From Tannerella sp. (GTDB lineage Bacteria > Bacteroidota > Bacteroidia > Bacteroidales > Tannerellaceae): DNA of 9,306 bases. Position 1 is the first letter of the stretch, and each line of letters begins with the position of its first letter. The stretch spans positions 1 to 9,306 of the forward strand of contig JAITQL010000007.1 of NCBI GenBank assembly GCA_031288935.1, read 5' to 3'. Below the pieces are notes generated by a model that saw nothing but the letters and a program-made list of their open reading frames with translations, was not told the DNA's origin and ran no database searches. A program made the translations under genes and the position numbers. Shown piece by piece: positions 1 through 7,379 of the stretch.

Positions 1-1
1 A

Positions 2-253
2 CGAACAAGCTGGGGCGAGGCCATCGGACTGATCCTTTACTGTTCGGTGATCCTGATCAACGTCGACAACGTCATCCGGTATCTGTTGCAAAAGCAACTG
101 GCCGATACGCACCCGCTGATTACGGTGTTCGGCGTGATACTCGGCCTGTCGGTATTCGGTTTCTGGGGTGTAGTATTCGGCCCGCTGCTGCTGTCCCTGT
201 TCTTTTTGCTGGTCAATATCTTCAACCGCGAATATCTGGATAAAAAAGAATGA
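2..253 (+). CDS. AI-2E/PerM-family membrane protein, C-terminal fragment (5' end outside window)
   Basis: The reading frame is open from the first bases and ends at TGA 251-253, giving the last 83 residues of a longer protein. The segment DNVIRYLL, followed by a hydrophobic stretch with GVILGLSVFGFWGVVFGPLL, matches the C-terminal end of the AI-2E transporter/PerM family (UPF0118). In that family a conserved DN(V/I)I(R/K) and a final FGxxGxxxGP motif precede the last membrane helix. Members are inner-membrane proteins of about 350 residues; some are linked to autoinducer-2 or ion export, but the substrate of this one is unknown. An internal GTG at 47 could be mistaken for a start, but the conserved sequence continues upstream of it. 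The next gene starts 3 bp after the stop, so the two are probably co-transcribed. The family call is from memory of the motif, not from a search. Confidence 0.8.
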   Translation, partial: RTSWGEAIGLILYCSVILINVDNVIRYLLQKQLADTHPLITVFGVILGLSVFGFWGVVFGPLLLSLFFLLVNIFNREYLDKKE

Positions 254-256
254 AAG

Positions 257-892
257 ATGAATGAATTGCTGCACTATATCCAGTCATTTTCGCTGGTAGG
301 CGCCATCCAGTTTGCCGGCACCTTCGCCTTCGCGATTAGCGGCATCCGGCTGGCGGCGGCCAGGGAGTTTGACTGGTTCGGCGCGTTTGTCGTCGGCCTG
401 GTAACGGCCATCGGCGGCGGTACGATCCGCGATCTGCTGCTCGACGTGACGCCTTTCTGGATGCTGAACCCCGAATATGTCCTGTGCACCGTGTTCGCAC
501 TGATAACGGTGATCGTCTTCAGCAAGAAGCTGGTGCGTCTGAATACGCCTTTCTTCATATTCGATACCATCGGACTGGCGCTGTTTGTAGTGGCAGGTAT
601 GGAGAAAACGCTCTGGCTGGGGTATCCGTTCTGGGTCGCTATTGTGATGGGTACGGTCACGGGCGTGGCGGGAGGTATTCTGCGCGACGTGTTTATCAAC
701 GAAATCCCGCTGATTTTCAGGAAAGAGATCTACGCTCTGGCCTGTGTGATCGGCGGATTAGTGTATATGGGGTGCAACAAGTTGCACTTGAGTGAAACGG
801 TATGCGAGCTGGTTGCGGTCTTTGTGATTCTCGCCACCCGTATTTTAGCGGTAAAATACCGGTGGGGACTTCCAAAGCTGAAAGATAAATAG
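257..892 (+). CDS. TRIC / UPF0126 family membrane protein (YadS/YicG-like)
   Basis: This encodes a 211-residue, very hydrophobic protein made of two similar halves, roughly residues 14-95 and 100-180. Each half carries the family motif: GGGTIRDLLL at residues 53-62 and GGILRDVF at 139-146, the latter followed by IPLIFRKEIYA. This is the hallmark of the UPF0126/TRIC family of small inner-membrane channels (Pfam Gly_transporter), usually about 205-220 residues with seven helices. Eukaryotic TRIC relatives conduct potassium, and some bacterial members have been tied to glycine uptake; the substrate here cannot be read from sequence. The ATG at 257 lies 3 bp after the upstream stop, which supports translational coupling and a shared transcript. 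The protein ends in a short basic tail. No clear terminator follows before galM. Confidence 0.88.
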   Translation: MNELLHYIQSFSLVGAIQFAGTFAFAISGIRLAAAREFDWFGAFVVGLVTAIGGGTIRDLLLDVTPFWMLNPEYVLCTVFALITVIVFSKKLVRLNTPFFIFDTIGLALFVVAGMEKTLWLGYPFWVAIVMGTVTGVAGGILRDVFINEIPLIFRKEIYALACVIGGLVYMGCNKLHLSETVCELVAVFVILATRILAVKYRWGLPKLKDK

Positions 893-999
893 CATGGAGT
901 AACTTTATTATTTACTAAATATGCTTTATAACATAGTTTGCCGGCTCTATTAATCAATGAAAGAACATTACTTTTACACCAAATTTCAAAGAAGATCAA

Positions 1000-2091
1000 A
1001 TGATGAAGAATGAATTTACCCTCTCCGGCTTGAGTGCGGAGAGTTTTCGAAAAACAATAAACGGGAAGGAAACAGCGCTTTATATATTGAAAAATAAAAC
1101 CGGCTCCGAACTGACGGTTACCAATTACGGCGCGAAGATTGTTTCCCTGACCGTCCCCGACCGTAACGGAAAATGGACGGACGTCGTCGCCGGTCACGAT
1201 TCCATCGACGACTATCTGACGTCGAAAGAAGTCTACTTCGGCGCTGTCTGCGGTCGCTACGCCAACCGGATAGCAAACGCCGCGTTTACGCTGGACGGCG
1301 TCGTATACGACCGTCTGGCGGCCAATAACGGCCCGAACGCGCTGCATGGCGGCGCCGTCGGATTCAATGCCGTCGTGTGGGACGCTAAACAGGTGGACGA
1401 ACGGTCTGTCGAACTGAGTTATACTGCCGCGGACGGTGAAGAAGGCTTCCCCGGCACATTGCAGACAACCGTCACCTACAGCCTGACGGACGACAACGAG
1501 GTCGTCATCAGCTATCGCGCGACGACCGACAAACCGACGGTGCTGAACTTGACGAATCATTCCTATTTCAACCTTTCCGGCGCCGGCGATCACTCTGTCG
1601 GCGATCACGTGCTGACGTTCAACGCCGACTTTTATCTTCCGACCGACGAGACCTCTATCCCGCTCGGCGCACCGGAGAAGGTGGAAGGCACGCCGATGGA
1701 TTTCCGTTCGCCGCACAAAGTGGGCGAGCGCATCAACGATGATTTCAAACCGCTGATTATCGGACGGGGGTATGATCATACGTTTATACTAAACAAACCG
1801 GCTCCCGGCGAATTGACCTTTGCTGCGCGCTGCAGCTCTCCGAAGACGGGGATCGTCATGGACACGTTTACCACCGAGCCGGGGGTGCAACTGTATACAG
1901 GTAACTGGATGACCGGTAACCTGAGAGGGAAACACGGCCAGCGCTATCCGCGGCAATCTGCGCTCTGCTTCGAGACGCAGCACTACCCGGACAGCCCCAA
2001 TAAACCGGATTACCCGACAACCGTACTCCGCCCCGGCGAAGTATTTCAAAGTCAAACCGTCTATAAATTTTCAATCGAATATAATTTATGA
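1000..2091 (+). CDS. galM: Aldose 1-epimerase (galactose mutarotase)
   Basis: This 363-residue protein has all the hallmarks of galactose mutarotase, which interconverts beta- and alpha-galactose so that galactokinase can use the sugar. Residues matching the known active site are R90 in GRYANRI, H116 in NALHGG, H187 in LTNHSYFNL (general acid), D259 in GYDH and E325 in CFETQHYPDSPN (general base). Length is normal for the family. There is no signal peptide, so it should be cytoplasmic, unlike the exported mutarotases also found in Bacteroidales. Two ATG codons are adjacent (1000 and 1003); the first is used here, and the choice changes one residue. The gene is first in a galM-galP-galK cluster, with 31 bp to galP. 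The 107-bp leader is AT-rich. The best Bacteroidales -7-like string is TACTTTTA at 969-976, but no well-spaced -33 box is visible, so no promoter is called. Confidence 0.95.
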   Translation: MMKNEFTLSGLSAESFRKTINGKETALYILKNKTGSELTVTNYGAKIVSLTVPDRNGKWTDVVAGHDSIDDYLTSKEVYFGAVCGRYANRIANAAFTLDGVVYDRLAANNGPNALHGGAVGFNAVVWDAKQVDERSVELSYTAADGEEGFPGTLQTTVTYSLTDDNEVVISYRATTDKPTVLNLTNHSYFNLSGAGDHSVGDHVLTFNADFYLPTDETSIPLGAPEKVEGTPMDFRSPHKVGERINDDFKPLIIGRGYDHTFILNKPAPGELTFAARCSSPKTGIVMDTFTTEPGVQLYTGNWMTGNLRGKHGQRYPRQSALCFETQHYPDSPNKPDYPTTVLRPGEVFQSQTVYKFSIEYNL

Positions 2092-2122
2092 TATTAACAA
2101 AAACTTTTTAAAGACAATTATT

Positions 2123-3466
2123 ATGGTACAAGAAAAAAAACAAGGCAACATTGTTGCGATTATTACGATGATCTTTTTATTCGCGATGATCTCGTTTGTA
2201 ACTAATCTGGCTGCCCCTATCGGCGTCATCTGGAAAAATCAACCTGAATTTGCGGGTTCCAACTTCTTGGGAATGTTGGGTAATCTGATGAATTTTGCGG
2301 CTTATCTCTTTATGGGTATTCCGGCAGGTAAACTGTTAAGTAAAATCGGCTATAAGAAAACAGCTTTAGCTGCTATTGCCGTCGGTTTTATAGGTGTACT
2401 GATTCAATTCCTTTCAGGGATTGTGGGTGTTGGAGCTGAACTGCTCAATCTTCCGGCAAGCTTTTATGTATATCTGTTGGGAGCTTTTGTAGCCGGTTTC
2501 TCCGTATGTATGTTGAATACGGTAGTAAATCCGATGTTGAACACGTTAGGCGGTGGCGGTAACAAAGGGAATCAGTTAATTCAAATCGGAGGTTCTGCCA
2601 ATTCATTGGCAGGTACACTTACTCCGATGTTTGTAGGCGCTTTAATCGGTGATGTAACAAAAGAAAGGGTTCTTTCCGGCGATATCAGCATCGCAAATGT
2701 GAATCCGGTACTGTTTATCGCTTTGGCTGTATTTGCTGCCGCTTTCATCCTCCTGTTTTTTATTCCTATCGAAGATCCGGATGCTAATAAGAAAAAAGGT
2801 GTACTGGCTAAATTTGAACACAGCCCGTGGTATTTCCGTCATTTTGTGCTGGGAGCTATCGGTATTTTTGTATATGTCGGTATTGAAGTAGGCATACCGG
2901 GAACATTAAACTTCTTCCTGTCGGATGCCGAGGCCAGTGGCTTACACCCTGCCAATGCAGCAGCTATCGGAGGATTCGTTGCCGGAACATACTGGTTTCT
3001 GATGCTTATCGGCCGTTTTATCGGCGCTTCCATCGGAGGGAAAATATCCAGTAAACTCATGCTTATTGTTGCTTCCGGACTGGGTATTGCTTTCGTATTG
3101 GGAGCTATGGTCTCTCCGGCTACCGTTACAACTTCCATGCCGGTATTTACCGGTTCATCATTTACGGTAACACAAGTTCCTCTCAGTGCATTGTTACTTG
3201 TATTATGCGGTCTGTGTACTTCCATCATGTGGGGTGGAATTTTCAATTTGGCGGTAGAAGGTTTAGGTAAATACATTACAGTAGCTTCCGGCATCTTTAT
3301 GATGATGGTAGTAGGCGGAGGTATTCTTCCATTGTTCCAAAACTGGATCGCCGACAAGAGCACTTACATGACGTCTTACTGGGTACCCGTTATCGGTCTG
3401 GTATACCTGCTCTTCTACGCTTTGATTGGAAGCAAGAACGTCAACAAGGATATTCCTGTAGATTAA
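2123..3466 (+). CDS. galP: Glucose/galactose MFS transporter (FucP/GluP-like)
   Basis: This 447-residue polytopic protein has about 12 hydrophobic helices and fits the FHS family of the major facilitator superfamily, the sugar:H+ symporters related to FucP and GluP. Visible family features are the glycine-rich helix GIPAGKLLSKIGYKK (residues 65-79), the VNP motif at 135-137 (AANP in many relatives), and YVGIEVGIPGTLNF at 251-264, matching the conserved Y-V-G-x-E-V helix. At residue 132 (LNTVVNP) there is Asn where E. coli FucP, as I recall it, has its proton-coupling Glu in LETAANP; several glucose/galactose members differ there too. Position between galM and galK supports galactose, possibly also glucose, as substrate. 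Base composition is noticeably lower in GC than both neighbours. A strong terminator starts 5 bp after the stop. Confidence 0.92.
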   Translation: MVQEKKQGNIVAIITMIFLFAMISFVTNLAAPIGVIWKNQPEFAGSNFLGMLGNLMNFAAYLFMGIPAGKLLSKIGYKKTALAAIAVGFIGVLIQFLSGIVGVGAELLNLPASFYVYLLGAFVAGFSVCMLNTVVNPMLNTLGGGGNKGNQLIQIGGSANSLAGTLTPMFVGALIGDVTKERVLSGDISIANVNPVLFIALAVFAAAFILLFFIPIEDPDANKKKGVLAKFEHSPWYFRHFVLGAIGIFVYVGIEVGIPGTLNFFLSDAEASGLHPANAAAIGGFVAGTYWFLMLIGRFIGASIGGKISSKLMLIVASGLGIAFVLGAMVSPATVTTSMPVFTGSSFTVTQVPLSALLLVLCGLCTSIMWGGIFNLAVEGLGKYITVASGIFMMMVVGGGILPLFQNWIADKSTYMTSYWVPVIGLVYLLFYALIGSKNVNKDIPVD

Positions 3467-3471
3467 ACAAA

Positions 3472-3507
3472 ACCCTCTTCTCCCTTTGGAGGAGAGGGTC
3501 TTTTTTT
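3472..3507 (+). terminator. Intrinsic terminator between galP and galK
   Basis: A 12-bp stem (3472-3483 pairing with 3488-3499, a single T:G wobble) closes a 4-base loop CTTT and is followed by C and seven T. This is a textbook rho-independent terminator. It starts 5 bp after the galP stop and ends 22 bp before the galK ATG. It therefore sits inside the gene cluster, not at its end. Confidence 0.88.
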
Positions 3508-3529
3508 ATTAATATAAATAATTAGGATT

Positions 3530-4669
3530 ATGGATATAGAATATGTAAGAAGTCGTTTTATCAAACACTTTGACGGAAGTACGGGGACGGTTTATGCCTC
3601 GCCCGGACGTATCAACCTGATCGGCGAACATACGGACTACAACGGCGGATTTGTTTTTCCGGGCGCCATTGACAAGGGCATGATGGCCGAAATCAAACCG
3701 AATGGAAGAAAGAAAGTGCGTGCATACTCCATCGACATGAAGGATTACGTGGAGTTCGGGCTGAACGAAGAAGACGCGCCCCGCACCAGCTGGGCACGAT
3801 ACATTTTCGGCGTTTGCCGCGAAATCATCAAGCGCGGAGGCGAAGTCGAGGGCTTCAACACGGCCTTTGCCGGCGACGTGCCGCTGGGCGCCGGCATGTC
3901 GTCGTCCGCAGCGCTGGAAAGCACCTTCGCCTTTGCGCTCAACGACCTGTACAATCTGGGCATCGACAAGTTCGAACTGGCCAGGATAGGACAGGCTACC
4001 GAACATAATTACTGCGGAGTGAAATGCGGCATCATGGATCAGTTTGCCTCGATATTCGGAAAACGGGGGAACCTGATCCGCCTGGACTGCCGTTCGCTGG
4101 AATACGAATATTTCCCCTTCGATCCGCAGGGATACAAACTGGTGTTGCTGGACACGGTTGTCAAGCACGAACTGGCTTCGTCGGCCTACAATAAACGCCG
4201 CGAATCGTGCGAGCGGGTAGCCCGGAAACTGAACGTGGAATTTCTGCGCGACGTATCGCCCGAACAGCTGGACGCGGTCAGGAATGAAATCGGCGAAGAG
4301 GACTGCAAGCGCGCCGAGTATGTAATTGGAGAGAAGCAGCGCGTGCTGGACGTATGCGATGCGCTCGTGAAAGGCGATTACGAAACGGTGGGACGGAAGA
4401 TGTACGAGACGCACTACGGCATGAGCAAGCTGTACGAGGTGAGTTGCGAGGAACTGGATTTCCTGAACGACCTGGCCGGGGAGTGCGGCGTGACCGGATC
4501 GCGCGTGATGGGCGGCGGTTTTGGCGGATGCACCATCAATCTGGTGAAAGACGACCTCTACGACGCTTTTATCCTCAAGGCAAAAGAAGCATACAAGACC
4601 AAATTCGGCCGTTCGCCGAAAGTCTATGACGCAGTCATCAGCGACGGTTCGAGAAAAGTAAGCGAGTAA
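3530..4669 (+). CDS. galK: Galactokinase
   Basis: This 379-residue GHMP-family kinase phosphorylates alpha-galactose at C1 with ATP, the entry step of the Leloir pathway in the cytoplasm. The galactokinase signature GRINLIGEHTDYNGG is at residues 26-40, with R27 and the sugar-binding E33, H34 and D36. The ATP-binding GHMP motif PLGAGMSSSAALE is at 118-130, the catalytic Asp is D170 in GIMDQFAS, and the third motif GSRVMGGGFGGCT is at 323-335. Length is normal and nothing essential is missing. The ATG at 3530 has a weak TAGGA just upstream. Only 22 bp separate it from the terminator after galP, so expression depends on read-through or on an unrecognised promoter overlapping the terminator. The uridylyltransferase (galT) and epimerase (galE) of the pathway are not in the window. 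Confidence 0.96.
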   Translation: MDIEYVRSRFIKHFDGSTGTVYASPGRINLIGEHTDYNGGFVFPGAIDKGMMAEIKPNGRKKVRAYSIDMKDYVEFGLNEEDAPRTSWARYIFGVCREIIKRGGEVEGFNTAFAGDVPLGAGMSSSAALESTFAFALNDLYNLGIDKFELARIGQATEHNYCGVKCGIMDQFASIFGKRGNLIRLDCRSLEYEYFPFDPQGYKLVLLDTVVKHELASSAYNKRRESCERVARKLNVEFLRDVSPEQLDAVRNEIGEEDCKRAEYVIGEKQRVLDVCDALVKGDYETVGRKMYETHYGMSKLYEVSCEELDFLNDLAGECGVTGSRVMGGGFGGCTINLVKDDLYDAFILKAKEAYKTKFGRSPKVYDAVISDGSRKVSE

Positions 4670-4696
4670 GTCGGGAAATTTACTACTTTGTTGTGT

Positions 4697-4737
4697 ACGT
4701 GGGTTCGATGTAGTGATACATTGGCCCACGTTTTTTT
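4697..4737 (+). terminator. Intrinsic terminator after galK
   Basis: ACGTGGG (4697-4703) pairs with CCCACGT (4725-4731). An inner GATGTA/TACATT helix extends the stem around a GTGA loop, with a small TTC/GG interruption between the two helices. The hairpin runs into seven T at 4731-4737. It starts 28 bp after the galK stop and closes the gal cluster on the plus strand. The opposite strand lacks a T tract, so it would not serve the convergent mannosidase gene. Confidence 0.82.
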
Positions 4738-4741
4738 ACCT

Positions 4742-4833
4742 GTTTCACGCGGATTTCAAACGCGGATTCCGCAGATTCAAGGTCATTGAAATCTGCGGAA
4801 TCCGCGTTTAAATCCCTTTCATCCGCGTGAAAC
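4742..4833. repeat. Large nested palindromic element, copy 1 (between galK and GH92 gene)
   Basis: The outer arms GTTTCACGCGGAT (4742-4754) and ATCCGCGTGAAAC (4821-4833) are perfect inverse complements. Inside them a perfect 20-bp inverted repeat pairs 4758-4777 with 4790-4809, built on CGCGGATTCCGC. A TTCAA/TTGAA extension closes the inner helix, with a single bulged base. The transcript of either strand would fold into one long hairpin. The element lies between two convergent genes, so it could act as a bidirectional 3' end or processing barrier. A second element of the same family lies at 7228-7306. It is non-coding. I do not know a name for this family; similar CGCGGATT palindromes are, from memory, scattered in Bacteroidales genomes. 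Confidence 0.85.
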
Positions 4834-4837
4834 GAAT

Positions 4838-4860
4838 TTTTGAATTTTGAACCTTGAATC
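4838..4860 (-). repeat. GATTCAA-type AT-rich repeat tail
   Basis: Read on the minus strand this stretch is a run of GATTCAA/ATTCAAA words (GATTCAAGGTTCAAAATTCA). It joins palindrome copy 1 to the 3' end of the mannosidase gene. The same word runs recur at 8974-8989 and 9211-9245, and in weaker form at 7311-7322. Confidence 0.6.
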
Positions 4861-4864
4861 TTTT

Positions 4865-7168
4865 TTACATCTTTGGCGTGACGGAGAACGGGCGGTCGTT
4901 TGCCGACACGCCCCGGTTTTTATTCGGGACGGCGCTCATTTCGTACCGGAGAATCCCGCCGCGCATTAGCTCTTCATACGTAAGCCATGTGCGCGTAAAC
5001 GGCCGGCCGTTCAGGCTGGCTTTCCGGATGTAGCAATGATCCGGCGCATTTCCGGAGGCTTCAATGACCAGCGTGTTTTTGTTCTCCAGATGAACCGTCA
5101 TCCTGGGAAACGCCGGACTGCCGATGACATACTGGTCGGTGCCCGGACAGACGGAGTACAGACCCATCGCACTGATTACGTACCACGACGAGGTCTGTCC
5201 CTGATCCTCGTCGCCCGGATAGCCGTCGGGCGTGGAACTGTACAGGTCTTTCATGATGACCCGCGACCACTTCTGCGCCTTCCACGGCTCGCCCGCATAG
5301 TTGTACAGATACACCATGTGCTGGATCGGCTGGTTGCCGTGCGCATACTGTCCCATGTCGATCATTTCCATCTCGGCCATTTCGTGAATGACACGCCCGT
5401 AGGTGCCTACGCTGTACGTGTTCGGGACGGTGAAGACGGAATCCAGCTTGGCCACGAAATTCGCGTCGCCGCCCATCAGGTCGATCAAGCCCTGCACGTC
5501 ATGAAACACCGACCAGTGGTAATGCCATGCCGATCCTTCGGTATAGGGGCCGCCCCATTCCGCCGGGTCGAAGGCGGCCGTCCACTCTCCGGCTCTGTTG
5601 CGGCCGCGCATGAAACGGGTGGAAGGGTCGTACACGTTTCTGTAATTGTAGATCTGACGTCCGAAGATCGTTTCATAATACGAATTGCCGGATAAGCGGG
5701 CCACCTGCATGGCGCAAAAATCGTCGTAGCAGAACTCCAGCGTCTTCGCTACCGACTCGCCGAACTCCGGGTAGGGCACGTATCCGAGCGTGAAATAGTC
5801 CGCCCAGCCATCCCTTCCGTTCGACGGGCCGAACGTCCCCTTGTGGGTCGCCTCGTGATACATGGCCTGCAACGCCCGTTCCGCATCGAACGTCCGGAGG
5901 CCTTTCACGCAGGCATCCGCCAGCAGCGACGCGGCATGGTTGCCGACCATCCCGCAGCTGTGTCCCGGAAAAGACCACGACGGAAGCCAGCCGCTCTGGT
6001 CGTACGCATCCACCAGCGACTTCACGTAACGCCCGTGCATCTCCGGGTGCAGCAGGATATTGAGCGGAAACTGCGCCCGGAAAGTATCCCAGAATCCGTT
6101 GTCGGTATACATGTATCCGGCGTGCGTTTTTCCGTCGTACGGACTGTAATACACCGGGTCGCCGTCCGCATTGTATTCGTAAAACCGGCGGGGGAACAGC
6201 ATGGAACGGAAAAAACAGGAATAGAACGTCGCCGTCTCCTCCTCGCTTCCGCCCTCCACCTCGACCTTGCCCAGCTGTCCGTTCCACGCATCCGCGGCCA
6301 GCCTCCTGGCTTCTTCCAGCGTGCGCAGCCCCGCCAGCTCCTGCCGGAAGTTCAGTTCCGCCTGTTCGATGCTGATAAAGGAAGAAATGACCTTGGCCTC
6401 GACCGTCGCGCCGGACGGAAACTGCACATACGCTCCCACGTGATCGCCCAGCGCCTCCCTGCGTCCGGGCAAAAGCCGCTCGCCGCCATGCTCCCACGTC
6501 CCGTATGCAACGAAAGCCGTGTTGAATTTCACCACGAAATAGTTGGCAAACCCCGGCGGAACGGAACGGTTCGCATGTTTGCAGTAGCCGACGATCTTCT
6601 GTTCCTCTGGATAGAAGCGCACCATGCTGCCGCCGCTGTTGCCGTCGAGAACGAGGTATGAATCGCCGCCCTGCGGAAAGGTGAAACGGAAATAAACGCC
6701 CCGTTCCGTAGGCGACATCTCGGTCGTGATCCGGTTGTCGAGCGTGACCTTGTAGTAATGCGGCCGGGCCTCTTCATTGCCGTGATCAAAGCGGGCGGCG
6801 CGGCCAAACTGGTCGGCCGCCAGCTTGCCGGTCACCGGCATCAGCGAAAAATCGGCATAATCTCCCGTCCACGAACTGCATTGATGCGTTTGCCTGAATC
6901 CGCGTATCGAATCCTTGAAATACTGGTAAATCCATCCGTCCCGGTTCACGCCGGTTTGCGGTGTCCAGAAATTCATCCCCCACGGCATCGCCGTAGTCGG
7001 GTACGTATTGCCGCGCGTCAGTTCAAACCTTGAGTTGGTGCCCTGCAACGTGTTCACATAATCCACCCATTCCCTGCCTTCTGCAAGCAACGGACAGCCG
7101 GCGGTCAACAGCAGCATCAGCAATGCCGTCTTCATTCCCGCCTTTACAAATAAATTGAATCTTTCCAT
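4865..7168 (-). CDS. GH92 family alpha-mannosidase, exported
   Basis: From the chosen start at 7168 the protein is 767 residues, the normal size for GH92 exo-alpha-mannosidases, which remove mannose from glycoprotein glycans in a calcium-dependent, inverting reaction. It begins with a signal peptide (hydrophobic ALLMLLLTAGCPLLA after two Lys). Cys in LTAGC could be a weak lipobox, otherwise signal peptidase I would cut near LLA. The N-terminal beta-sandwich is followed by the alpha/alpha barrel with DNGFWDTFR (residue 356 on), YTEGSAW (542-548; the Glu is the probable general acid) and GDED (652-655; the Asp pair expected as base). GNQPIQH at 611-617 occupies the site where, from memory, characterised alpha-1,2 enzymes have GNEPSHH, so linkage is not assigned. 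An alternative ATG at 7135 has a better AAGGCGGGA leader. The open frame extends to 7255, but that part overlaps the repeat and the promoter. The gene stands alone. Confidence 0.93.
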   Translation of the reverse strand: MERFNLFVKAGMKTALLMLLLTAGCPLLAEGREWVDYVNTLQGTNSRFELTRGNTYPTTAMPWGMNFWTPQTGVNRDGWIYQYFKDSIRGFRQTHQCSSWTGDYADFSLMPVTGKLAADQFGRAARFDHGNEEARPHYYKVTLDNRITTEMSPTERGVYFRFTFPQGGDSYLVLDGNSGGSMVRFYPEEQKIVGYCKHANRSVPPGFANYFVVKFNTAFVAYGTWEHGGERLLPGRREALGDHVGAYVQFPSGATVEAKVISSFISIEQAELNFRQELAGLRTLEEARRLAADAWNGQLGKVEVEGGSEEETATFYSCFFRSMLFPRRFYEYNADGDPVYYSPYDGKTHAGYMYTDNGFWDTFRAQFPLNILLHPEMHGRYVKSLVDAYDQSGWLPSWSFPGHSCGMVGNHAASLLADACVKGLRTFDAERALQAMYHEATHKGTFGPSNGRDGWADYFTLGYVPYPEFGESVAKTLEFCYDDFCAMQVARLSGNSYYETIFGRQIYNYRNVYDPSTRFMRGRNRAGEWTAAFDPAEWGGPYTEGSAWHYHWSVFHDVQGLIDLMGGDANFVAKLDSVFTVPNTYSVGTYGRVIHEMAEMEMIDMGQYAHGNQPIQHMVYLYNYAGEPWKAQKWSRVIMKDLYSSTPDGYPGDEDQGQTSSWYVISAMGLYSVCPGTDQYVIGSPAFPRMTVHLENKNTLVIEASGNAPDHCYIRKASLNGRPFTRTWLTYEELMRGGILRYEMSAVPNKNRGVSANDRPFSVTPKM

Positions 7169-7193
7169 CTTGAATTGAATTATAATCATTGTG

Positions 7194-7201
7194 CAAATGT
7201 A
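7194..7201 (-). promoter_or_regulatory. Candidate Bacteroidales -7 promoter element for the GH92 gene
   Basis: On the minus strand TACATTTG matches the Bacteroidales -7 consensus TAnnTTTG exactly and lies 25 bp upstream of the ATG at 7168. A -33 TTTG box at the usual 19-21 bp spacing is not evident, so the call is tentative. If correct, transcription starts near 7187. That excludes the upstream in-frame ATGs (7255, 7189) and leaves 7168 or 7135 as the true start. Confidence 0.42.
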
Positions 7202-7227
7202 GCAATAAATAGGCACGCCTCTTTCTG

Positions 7228-7306
7228 CTTTCACGCGGATTTGCGCGGATTTCAAACGCGGATTCCGCGGATTTCAACGACCTTTCATCTGCGCCATCCG
7301 CGTGAA
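7228..7306. repeat. Large palindromic element, copy 2 (upstream of GH92 gene)
   Basis: The outer arms TTCACGCGGAT (7230-7240) and ATCCGCGTGAA (7296-7306) are perfect inverse complements. The interior shares the AAACGCGGATTCCGC core with copy 1, here with GCGGATTTC in place of copy 1's GCAGATTC and an extra TTGCGCGGA. The inner helix is more degraded than in copy 1. Both copies are in the same orientation and both are followed by a TTGAATTTT-type tail (7311-7320 here). The two elements lie just outside the mannosidase gene at either end. Confidence 0.82.
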
Positions 7307-7379
7307 CTCCTTGAATTTTCAACTCTTTTTCGTTATGGAAATGAAATGTCGTCCGGCCATTGCCGTATGTTGCGCGGAC

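Noticed and set aside
931..976. Promoter for galM
   Set aside because: TACTTTTA and the TTTG at 937-940 resemble Bacteroidales -7 and -33 boxes, but they are 28 bp apart instead of about 19-21, so the pair is not supported.
730..1779. Long minus-strand open frame opposite galM
   Set aside because: It is antisense to an intact galM with all active-site residues. Its composition (Arg/Val/Asp/Ala rich) is typical of a shadow frame in GC-rich coding DNA.
3509..4729. Long minus-strand open frame of 406 codons opposite galK
   Set aside because: It is a mirror of galK codon structure and crosses the galK terminator; no recognisable domain.
5036..6661. Plus-strand open frames of 219 and 272 codons opposite the GH92 gene, and other minus-strand frames inside it
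   Set aside because: They are His/Arg-rich shadow frames of an intact GH92 gene with no motifs of their own.
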